Assembly (NCBI RefSeq): GCF_001767255.1 | Contig: NZ_CP017639.1 | Location: 1,262,875-1,326,874, forward strand | Direction: 5' to 3' | DNA length: 64,000 bases | DNA from: Corynebacterium sp. NML98-0116 | Lineage (GTDB): Bacteria; Actinomycetota; Actinomycetes; Mycobacteriales; Mycobacteriaceae | Shown: positions 57,574 to 64,000 of the stretch, one piece after another | How positions within the stretch are numbered: the first letter of the stretch is position 1 | Layout: each line of letters begins with the position of its first letter | Notes under the pieces: model-generated | Seen by the model: the letters and a program-made list of their open reading frames with translations, nothing else | Told to the model about the DNA's origin: nothing | The model's database searches: none | Program-made: the position numbers and the translations under genes

Positions 57574-58427
57574 TTGGGCGTCCCGATCCTATCTGTCGGG
57601 TGCTGGTGGAAAAACTCGTGGTAGCGCGGATCATCGGCGGGGTCTCCGATGATCGGGCGCATGTCGGCGTTGCGTGCAAGTTTGACCGCATCCTCGAAGG
57701 TGTCGCAGGAGCACAGCTGTTGGAGTTGCCCCCATGTTGATGGCACGAAGCGAACGAGCCCGGCGCGCCATCCTTCCATGAGTAGCTTCGGGGAGAACCA
57801 GTTTGCGTCGTCTGCCTCGCCGGTTTCCGCGTCTGGTTCTTGTCCGATGGGTGCTTTTGCGAGGAAGCTGAAGGTGTCGAACCAGTTACCTCGGTGCGAG
57901 CAACCTACCCAGCGTGCAAATGGGATGAGGAGGTCGCTGCAGACGTTGAGTTCATTGGCCTGCAGCATGTCCGTAAGCGAGATCTCGTGCGAGACGAGTT
58001 TGAGCCGTTGGTCGTGGAAAGGACGTGCGTCGCCGAGTAGGGTTCCTTCGTCGTCAACGGCGAGCAGTGTTCCGGTTTCTTCGAACAATTCGCGAACAGC
58101 GGCAAACAGCAGGGCATGTGCCTTGTATTTGGTGACGCCGAGCCTTCGTGCAACAGAGACTGCCGACTTGCCAATCCACAGGTCTCCGTCATTCCAGGCG
58201 CGGGGTGGGAAGTCGCGACTATCGACGCCACCTCCGGGAAAAACTGTCATGCCTGGGTAGTTTTTCATGCTCATGACTCGTTCTTGCATCCACACCTTGA
58301 TTCCGTCGGGAGTGTCGCGGATGAGGATGACGGTGGCAGACAGGCGTGACCCGTTGAACCCACTGGTTTCTGTTGCGTCGACGGCGTCTGTTGCGTCGAC
58401 AGAAAATGCGCCGGTTTTGCGGTACAC
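57570..58427 (-). CDS. Nudix hydrolase with split Nudix box
   Basis: 285 aa. After a variable N-terminus the fold begins RLSATVILIRDTPDG. VFPGGGVDSRDFPP supplies the Gly-rich half of the Nudix box, and after about 40 residues AAVRELFEETGTLLAV supplies the REx2EExG half. Such an insertion is known in NUDT7/NUDT19-type CoA or acyl-CoA diphosphatases; the specific substrate here is unknown. The GTG start has GGAGG 8 nt upstream. The first 20 codons contain a 14-bp direct repeat (coding VDAT twice). Confidence 0.85.
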   Translation of the reverse strand: MYRKTGAFSVDATDAVDATETSGFNGSRLSATVILIRDTPDGIKVWMQERVMSMKNYPGMTVFPGGGVDSRDFPPRAWNDGDLWIGKSAVSVARRLGVTKYKAHALLFAAVRELFEETGTLLAVDDEGTLLGDARPFHDQRLKLVSHEISLTDMLQANELNVCSDLLIPFARWVGCSHRGNWFDTFSFLAKAPIGQEPDAETGEADDANWFSPKLLMEGWRAGLVRFVPSTWGQLQQLCSCDTFEDAVKLARNADMRPIIGDPADDPRYHEFFHQHPTDRIGTPK

Positions 58428-58451
58428 GGTGCTCCACCTCCTCGCGTGGTG

Positions 58452-59294
58452 TTATGCGCGGTGCGCACCACTTCGTGCGCTTCGTGCACGGCGTGCATAG
58501 AACCGGCCGTCGTCGTGCTGCACTTCGATTGGCTGATGATACGCCTTAGAGACGTTTTCACTGGTCAATACGTCTTCGATAAGACCTTGGGCGATCACTG
58601 TTCCTTCGTCGAGCAGCAAGGCATGTGTAAAACCATATGGGATTTCTTCCAGATGGTGGGTGATCATCACCATAGCTGGCGCATCGGGGTCGAGTGCGAG
58701 GTCGCCGAGGTATGCGATGAGGTCCTCGCGTCCGCCGAGATCCATACCTGCCGCCGGTTCGTCCATGATGAGCAGTTCTGGGTCGATCATGACCGCGCGG
58801 GCGATGAGGACGCGCTTCTTTTCTCCATCTGAGAGCGTTCCCCACGTGCGGTCGATAAGGTGCATAGCCCCGACCTGTTCCAGGACTTCGAGTGCTTGCT
58901 CGTAGTCGACGTCCTCGTACTGCTCGCGCCAACGCCCGACGACCGCGTAGCCTGCGGAGACGACGACGTCGCCAACTTTTTCACTTGGCGGAATCATCGA
59001 AGCAATCGCTGAGGACGTCAATCCGATTGCCGCGCGAAGGTCACGCATATCTGTTTTACCGATGCGCTCTCCGAGTACGAATGCGACGCCGCGCGATGGG
59101 AACTCTTGGGCAGCCGCCATTCGGATCAGTGTGGTCTTGCCGGCGCCATTTGGGCCGACGATGACCCAACGTTCGTCGAGCTCCACCTGCCAGTCGATAG
59201 GGCCAACAAGCGTGTTGCCTCCGCGAATAAACTCGACTCCTCGGAAGTCGATAAGCAGATCTGGATCAGTGGTTGGTTCGTTCACGGCTACCAT
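58452..59294 (-). CDS. ABC-type ATP-binding protein without a neighbouring permease
   Basis: 280 aa. Walker A VIVGPNGAGKTTLIRM, Q-loop region LTSSAIASMIPPSE, signature WGTLSDGEKKRVLIARA, Walker B LLIMDEPAAGMDLGG, H-loop MVMITHHLEEIP. The short ending EVQHDDGRFYARRARSARSG is basic. No permease gene adjoins; homologues in this position next to glgE exist in C. glutamicum and resemble the ModF/YheS-type soluble ATPases. Role unknown. The Nudix gene follows after 24 nt. Confidence 0.88.
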   Translation of the reverse strand: MVAVNEPTTDPDLLIDFRGVEFIRGGNTLVGPIDWQVELDERWVIVGPNGAGKTTLIRMAAAQEFPSRGVAFVLGERIGKTDMRDLRAAIGLTSSAIASMIPPSEKVGDVVVSAGYAVVGRWREQYEDVDYEQALEVLEQVGAMHLIDRTWGTLSDGEKKRVLIARAVMIDPELLIMDEPAAGMDLGGREDLIAYLGDLALDPDAPAMVMITHHLEEIPYGFTHALLLDEGTVIAQGLIEDVLTSENVSKAYHQPIEVQHDDGRFYARRARSARSGAHRA

Positions 59295-59341
59295 TCTGGC
59301 TTCTTTCTACTTCGGCGTCTTGGTGGATAGAAAAACAAGCG

Positions 59342-59355
59342 ACTGAGTTCTCAGT
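59342..59355. repeat. Short perfect inverted repeat
   Basis: ACTGAG-TT-CTCAGT, adjacent to TTACAC (a possible -10 for the ABC gene on the minus strand). It may be an operator. Confidence 0.35.
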
Positions 59356-59430
59356 GTAACCATATCGTTGTATGAGAATCGCCACGGATGAAAGCGAACC
59401 CTTATGTCGATATTTAACGCGAGAGTTAGC

Positions 59431-59466
59431 TAGTCTGAGAGAAGAAAGAGCACACCTATAGGTGTG
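59431..59466 (+). promoter_or_regulatory. glgE promoter with perfect 16-bp palindrome
   Basis: TAGTCT (59431-59436) is the likely -10. CACACCTATAGGTGTG (59451-59466) is perfectly self-complementary and falls at about +8 to +23 of the transcript, a position where a bound repressor would block transcription. The glgE ATG is 38 nt further. Confidence 0.55.
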
Positions 59467-59504
59467 TCCGACTTCCATCGGCCACATGTGAGGACAAAAA
59501 CGAC

Positions 59505-61529
59505 ATGGTTGCACGCTTTGGTATCGACGACGTACGCCCTCAAGTTTCCGGGCGAACTCTTCCGGCAAAGGCGGTGGTAGGTGAGGTTGTGCCAGTCTCT
59601 GCCCTGGTGTGGAGAGAAGGCCACGACGCTATCGCTGCAAGCTTGGTTATTACGGATCCGAATGGAGAACAGTACTCCATTCACATGCAGCAAGAACCGT
59701 ACCGCCCGGACTACACCCATGCGGTGTTTGTCCCCGATGCTCAGGGGCTGTGGCGCTACCGCGTTGATGCGTGGAGTGACGTCATGGCGACGTGGCGCAA
59801 CGCCGTCACAAAGAAGCTGGAGGCCGGGCAGACTACCGAAGAAATGGCGAACGACATCGCCCACGGCATCCACCTTTTTGAAGCCGCAATTGCGCAGACT
59901 CCGGCCCCAGACCGCGAGGTGCTCGAACGGGCCGCTGCGGCGCTTGATAATCCCGCGCTGCCACTGGCTGAACGAATTCTCGCCGGCATTTCTGACGAAG
60001 TACTCGAAGTACTCAATGCTTTTCCGCTTCGGGAGCTCGTCACCCATGGGCCTATTTGCGATATCTACGTAGAACGACGCGATGCGCTGGTGAACTCGTG
60101 GTACGAGCTCTTCCCGCGTTCCACCGGCGGTTGGGACGATGAAGGCAACCCGGTTCACGGTACCTGGGCTACCACTGCGAAGGCGCTCGATCGCGTTGCT
60201 GCAATGGGCTTTGACACGGTCTACTTCCCTCCTATCCACCCAATCGGTGAGATCAACCGGAAGGGCAAAGACAACACACTTGTCGCCGAGGAGGGTGATG
60301 TCGGCTCCCCGTGGGCGATCGGTTCACGAGACGGTGGGCACGATGCCTTCCACCCGCAGCTCGGTGGTGAGAAAGAGTTTTGCGCGATGCTTGACCATGC
60401 GCACGAACTCGGATTGGAGGTAGCGCTGGATTTGGCCTTGCAGGCTGCGCCGGATCACCCTTGGGCGAGCGAGCACCCCGACTTCTTCACCATCTTGGAA
60501 GACGGCACGATTGCTTACGCCGAGAACCCGCCGAAAAAGTACCAGGACATCTACCCGATCAACTTCGATAACAACCCGGAGAAGGTCTACGAGGAGATTT
60601 ACCGGGTTGTCATGTACTGGGTAGACCTGGGCATCCGAACGTTCCGTGTGGACAATCCGCACACGAAGCCGGTGAACTTCTGGCACTGGTTGATCACCCG
60701 CGTCCACGAGACGCACCCCGACGTCATCTTCTTGGCCGAAGCGTTTACCCGCCCACCAGTGATGTACGGGCTGTCGAAGGCAGGGTTCTCCCAGTCCTAC
60801 ACTCACTTCACCTGGAAAGTATCTAAGGGTGACCTCATCGACTTCGCTGAGCACATGGTCGACGTCGCGGATGTCTCGCGCCCGAACCTCTTCGTGAACA
60901 CGCCTGACATCTTGCACGCCTCGCTGCAGTACGGAGGTCCAGCCGCGTTCGCAATTCGCGCCACGCTTGCCGCCACAATGAGCCCATTGTGGGGCGTATA
61001 TTCCGGCTTTGAGCTCTTCGAAGGCGAAGCCGTCGCAGAAGGTAGCGAAGAGTACAACCACTCCGAGAAGTATGAACTGCGCCCACGCGACTTCCAGACA
61101 GCCCTCGATAACGGGCAGTCTCTAGAGCCTTACATCACTTCGCTGAACCGCTTCCGCAAGGCGCAGCCTGCGCTGCAGCAGCTACGTCAAATTCGCTTCC
61201 ATCACGTGGACAACGACCAGATCCTCGCGTACTCGAAGGTCGATGCGATCTCTGGCAACGCGGTCCTCGTCGTCGTTAATCTCGACCCTTGGAACGCGCA
61301 GGAAGGCACGCTGTACCTCGACGCGCCGGCAGTTGGTCTCGAATATGGTGCGCAGTTTGCCGTCCATGACTTGGTAACTGACGCGTACTACGACTGGGGA
61401 TCAGAAAACTACGTGCGCCTCGCACCGGAAGTCAACGTCGCTCACATTCTGAAGCTGCCTGATGTTGCGCCGCAGAAGCGAGAAGCGCTCGCATTCCGAC
61501 AAATTTCAGATCACGACTACCGCCCATAA
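59505..61529 (+). CDS. glgE: Alpha-1,4-glucan:maltose-1-phosphate maltosyltransferase
   Basis: Extends alpha-glucan with maltose-1-phosphate (GH13_3), 674 aa. N-terminal beta and helical insert domains (residues 1-190), then the barrel: DTVYFPPIHPIGEINRKG, LDLALQAAPDHPW, GIRTFRVDNPHTKPVNFW with the nucleophile Asp near 385, FLAEAFTRPPVMYGL with the acid/base Glu, VNTPDILHASLQYGG. The C-terminal beta domain is complete. TGAGGAC lies 8-14 nt before the ATG. It leads the glgE-glgB operon. Confidence 0.96.
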   Translation: MVARFGIDDVRPQVSGRTLPAKAVVGEVVPVSALVWREGHDAIAASLVITDPNGEQYSIHMQQEPYRPDYTHAVFVPDAQGLWRYRVDAWSDVMATWRNAVTKKLEAGQTTEEMANDIAHGIHLFEAAIAQTPAPDREVLERAAAALDNPALPLAERILAGISDEVLEVLNAFPLRELVTHGPICDIYVERRDALVNSWYELFPRSTGGWDDEGNPVHGTWATTAKALDRVAAMGFDTVYFPPIHPIGEINRKGKDNTLVAEEGDVGSPWAIGSRDGGHDAFHPQLGGEKEFCAMLDHAHELGLEVALDLALQAAPDHPWASEHPDFFTILEDGTIAYAENPPKKYQDIYPINFDNNPEKVYEEIYRVVMYWVDLGIRTFRVDNPHTKPVNFWHWLITRVHETHPDVIFLAEAFTRPPVMYGLSKAGFSQSYTHFTWKVSKGDLIDFAEHMVDVADVSRPNLFVNTPDILHASLQYGGPAAFAIRATLAATMSPLWGVYSGFELFEGEAVAEGSEEYNHSEKYELRPRDFQTALDNGQSLEPYITSLNRFRKAQPALQQLRQIRFHHVDNDQILAYSKVDAISGNAVLVVVNLDPWNAQEGTLYLDAPAVGLEYGAQFAVHDLVTDAYYDWGSENYVRLAPEVNVAHILKLPDVAPQKREALAFRQISDHDYRP

Positions 61530-61563
61530 CAACCGCGACCAAACAGACGCTAGAAAGATCATT

Positions 61564-63768
61564 ATGTCTGCAAATTCAGTCAACCCAGCACTGCTGATCC
61601 CGGCACACGATCGGCACCGCCTCCTCGAATGCAAGCACCACGCACCGCACGACTTCTACGGATGGCACGCAGCACCCGAGGGCTCCCTCATTCGCACCCG
61701 ATTCCTCGGCGCAACGAACGTCGAGTTACTCATCCACGATGAGATCCGGCAAATGCAGTCCCTTGGCGACGATATTTGGGCGATCGGCTTGACCGACACC
61801 ACTGCGCCCGACTATCGCTTCAAGGTGCACTACCCCGAGGGCGACCCGGTGACCGTCGCCGACGCATATCACTTCCTGCCTACACTCGGCACGCTCGACC
61901 TGCACCTGATTAGCGAAGGCCGCCACGAGCGTCTCTGGGAGGTGCTCGGCGCCAACGTCCGTACCTACGAGACGACGCTCGGCACCGTCACTGGTACCTC
62001 GTTCGCTGTATGGGCCCCGAACGCACAGGGCGTAGCCGTCGTCGGTGACTTCTGTGCATGGAACCCAAACCAGTACCCGATGCGCGTCCTCGGTTCGACT
62101 GGAGTGTGGGAGATCTTCATCCCGGGCATTGAGGCAGGCACCACGTACAAATTTGCAGGACAGACGTCCGACGGCCGTCGCATCGACAAGGCCGACCCTC
62201 TGGCGAAGCAAACGCTGACACCTCCAGAGACCGTCTCCGTGGTTGCCGCCCCTTCCGAGTTCAAGTGGACAGATGAGGATTGGGCGCAAAAGCGCTGCGA
62301 AGCAGACCCGACCAACTCCCCAATGAGCGTCTACGAGTGCCACGTCGGCTCATGGAAGAAGGGCGCAACCTTCCAGACGATGCGCGACGAGCTCGTACCG
62401 TACCTCATGGAAAACGGCTTCACCCATGTCGAGTTCCTCCCGGTAGCCGAGCATCCATTCGGTGGCTCTTGGGGCTACCAGGTCACGGGGTACTACGCTC
62501 CAACCGCCCGTTGGGGAACTCCAGATGATTTCCGCGCACTCGTCAACGACCTACACGCAGCAGGCATCGGGGTCATCGTCGACTGGGTGCCAGCCCACTT
62601 CCCGAAGGATGACTGGGCACTCGCCCGCTTCGACGGCACCGCCCTCTACGAGCACCCCGACTGGCGCCGTGGTGAGCAGAAAGACTGGGGCACCTACGTC
62701 TTTGACTTCGGACGCAACGAAGTTCGCAACTTCCTGGTCGCTAACGCCCTGTACTGGTGCGAAGAGTTCCACATCGATGGCCTCCGCGTCGACGCCGTCG
62801 CATCAATGCTCTACCTCGATTACTCCCGCCAGCCTGGCGAATGGCTCCCGAACCAGTTTGGTGGGCGCGAAAACTGGGACGCCGTCCAATTCCTGCAAGA
62901 GATGAACGCAACGGTTCACCGCAACCACCCAGGCATCGTGACCATCGCGGAGGAGTCTACTGCTTGGCCAGGCGTGACCGCTATGACGGAAAACGACGGC
63001 CTCGGTTTCTCCCTGAAGTGGAACATGGGCTGGATGAACGACACCCTCGAGTACTTCTCTCTCGACCCGATTCACCGCTCATACCACCACAACGAAATCA
63101 CGTTCTCACTGGTCTACGCGTTTTCCGAGCAGTACGTCCTGCCGTTTAGCCACGACGAAGTAGTCCACGGCAAGGGCTCCCTCTGGCAGCGCATGCCAGG
63201 CGATGACTGGAACAAGGCTGCAGGCCTTCGCACGCTCTTCGGCTATATGTTCTCCCACCCAGGCAAGCAGCTCCTCTTCATGGGCTGTGACTGGGGCCAG
63301 ACCACCGAGTGGGACGAAGCGAACTCAATCAACTGGGATAATATTTCCGACGGCTGGGGCCACGAGTACCACCGCGGTATCCAGCAACTGGTTCGCGACC
63401 TCAACCGAGTGTACGTCGACACCCCTGCGTTGTACGCGCAGGACAACGTGCCTGCCGGATTCCAGTGGGTCAAGGGCGACGACTCACAGCACAACATCCT
63501 CGCCTACCTCCGGTGGGATACCGAGGGCAACCCTGTGTTGGCCGTCATCAACATGTCCGGTTCTTCGCAGCCGCACTACCGGATCGGCCTACCAGTCGAC
63601 GGTGAGTGGGAACTACTCATCAACACGGACGCAGGTGTCTACGGTGGCGCTAACAACGACCTGCCACACACCGTGCATAGCGACGACGTCGAGTGGGATC
63701 GATTCCCGCACTCGATCGAGCTGCACGTCCCAGCGATGAGCGCACAGCTGTACAAGCTTCGCCGCTAA
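61564..63768 (+). CDS. glgB: 1,4-alpha-glucan branching enzyme
   Basis: Introduces alpha-1,6 branches into glycogen-like glucan, 734 aa. Two N-terminal beta domains (CBM48 about 120-220: GTSFAVWAPNAQGVAVVGDF), then the GH13 barrel with FLPVAEHPFGGSWGYQVTGY, DGLRVDAVASMLYLDYSR (nucleophile Asp near 415), VTIAEESTAWPGVT (acid Glu) and LPFSHDEVVHGKGSL. The ATG at 61564 begins the family-like N-terminus; the frame before it belongs to the glgE overlap. It is 34 nt after glgE and works on the GlgE product. Confidence 0.97.
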   Translation: MSANSVNPALLIPAHDRHRLLECKHHAPHDFYGWHAAPEGSLIRTRFLGATNVELLIHDEIRQMQSLGDDIWAIGLTDTTAPDYRFKVHYPEGDPVTVADAYHFLPTLGTLDLHLISEGRHERLWEVLGANVRTYETTLGTVTGTSFAVWAPNAQGVAVVGDFCAWNPNQYPMRVLGSTGVWEIFIPGIEAGTTYKFAGQTSDGRRIDKADPLAKQTLTPPETVSVVAAPSEFKWTDEDWAQKRCEADPTNSPMSVYECHVGSWKKGATFQTMRDELVPYLMENGFTHVEFLPVAEHPFGGSWGYQVTGYYAPTARWGTPDDFRALVNDLHAAGIGVIVDWVPAHFPKDDWALARFDGTALYEHPDWRRGEQKDWGTYVFDFGRNEVRNFLVANALYWCEEFHIDGLRVDAVASMLYLDYSRQPGEWLPNQFGGRENWDAVQFLQEMNATVHRNHPGIVTIAEESTAWPGVTAMTENDGLGFSLKWNMGWMNDTLEYFSLDPIHRSYHHNEITFSLVYAFSEQYVLPFSHDEVVHGKGSLWQRMPGDDWNKAAGLRTLFGYMFSHPGKQLLFMGCDWGQTTEWDEANSINWDNISDGWGHEYHRGIQQLVRDLNRVYVDTPALYAQDNVPAGFQWVKGDDSQHNILAYLRWDTEGNPVLAVINMSGSSQPHYRIGLPVDGEWELLINTDAGVYGGANNDLPHTVHSDDVEWDRFPHSIELHVPAMSAQLYKLRR

Positions 63769-63774
63769 ATCAAC

Positions 63775-63814
63775 AAAGCCCGGGCCTCAGAAGTTCCTGC
63801 AGGTCCGGGCTTTT
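63775..63814. terminator. Bidirectional terminator after glgB
   Basis: AAAGCCCGG (63775-63783) pairs with CCGGGCTTT (63805-63813), with T-rich flanks on both strands. It serves glgB and the converging thioredoxin-like gene. Confidence 0.88.
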
Positions 63815-63824
63815 GCATGTTTCG

Positions 63825-64000
63825 TTAGAACAGTGCACTCGCAAGCTTCGTACGAGCGGACAATACTCGCGGATCGCTGGCGTCGAAAAGCCCGAAGAGC
63901 TCGAGCAGTCGCTCTTTCGCCTCCGGTGACTGCTTGACCAAGCCCAACAGACGGTCGAATGCTTTCTCAGGCGCACCGGACACGAGCTCAGCATCAGCAG
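63825..64000 (-). CDS. Thioredoxin/TPR-type co-chaperone, CnoX/YbbN-like (3' end only)
   Basis: The last 58 codons read ADAELVSGAPEKAFDRLLGL, then SPEAKERLLELFGLF and a final SARTKLASALF. This is the standard end of tetratricopeptide thioredoxins (YbbN/CnoX): AD...G..E.AFDRLL, RLLELF, R..LASALF. The thioredoxin domain would lie outside the window. Such proteins hold oxidised substrates for chaperones. Confidence 0.85.
   Translation of the reverse strand, partial: ADAELVSGAPEKAFDRLLGLVKQSPEAKERLLELFGLFDASDPRVLSARTKLASALF

Noticed and set aside
59342..59355. ACTGAG/CTCAGT repeat as a terminator
   Set aside because: Only 6-bp arms with a 2-nt loop and no T-run; an operator is more plausible.

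Overview
The window looks like chromosomal DNA of a Corynebacterium-type actinobacterium. The evidence is the mid-to-high GC content, the many start codons lying 6-8 nt after a TANNNT -10 box (leaderless mRNAs), a corynomycolyltransferase-type enzyme, GlgE, an MscCG-type glutamate exporter beside ilvBNC, and an IclR regulator of the LtbR type divergent from leuCD. The gene order thiL/ddl/gpsA - leuCD/ltbR - gltX - odx - leuB - serA - ilvCNB/mscCG/ilvD - gatB - pfkA - gatAC - ligA - mnmA - glgE/glgB agrees with what I know of the C. glutamicum chromosome (from memory, not searched). No species is claimed.

Layout. 1-8.8 kb: 5' part of thiL, a duplicated-domain DUF3515 protein, ddl, gpsA, a MutT1-like Nudix/phosphatase, two YbjN proteins, leuCD and ltbR. 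8.9-13.1 kb: carbonic anhydrase lipoprotein, two identical tRNA-Glu genes bracketing a mycolyltransferase-like gene, tRNA-Gln and gltX. 13.2-23.6 kb: isochorismate synthase, an Odx-like protein, leuB, serA, two lipoproteins with related domains, a DUF262 protein with a degenerate nuclease motif, a CDF metal exporter and a small anchored protein. 23.7-31.2 kb: ilvBNC with a readable leader-peptide attenuator, divergent mscCG, a PH-domain protein and ilvD. 31.2-43.8 kb: DoxX and MarR genes, a YkvI-family transporter behind a terminator-like leader, gatB, a BASS transporter, pfkA, gatCA, an ACT protein, ligA and an exonuclease. 43.8-55.2 kb: a MetE-like protein and mnmA, then an accessory stretch with a two-component system, a lantibiotic-type ABC exporter, a spermidine-synthase-like protein, a GH25 lysozyme and an anchored metalloprotease. 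55.2-64 kb: cysteine desulfurase, methyltransferase, Nudix and ABC ATPase genes, glgE-glgB, and the 3' end of a thioredoxin/TPR gene.

Functional themes. Nearly all branched-chain amino acid genes are here (ilvBNCD, leuB, leuCD; leuA is absent) with two visible control layers: an Ile/Val/Leu-coding leader peptide with mutually exclusive hairpins before ilvB, and an LtbR-like regulator between leuC and its own gene. Glu-tRNA supply is compact: gltX sits beside tRNA-Glu and tRNA-Gln, and gatA, gatB and gatC imply transamidation of Glu-tRNA(Gln). Cysteine desulfurase and MnmA form a sulfur relay, here separated by the accessory stretch. GlgE and GlgB make alpha-glucan.

The most notable points are a C-tract frameshift that cuts the end off the sensor kinase of the lantibiotic-type module (the restored frame ends in an ATGA overlap with the response regulator), the ilv attenuator, the DUF262 protein lacking its catalytic histidines, the two related lipoproteins, and several strong unassigned palindromes. 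I saw no insertion sequence, prophage, CRISPR array, rRNA or replication origin.
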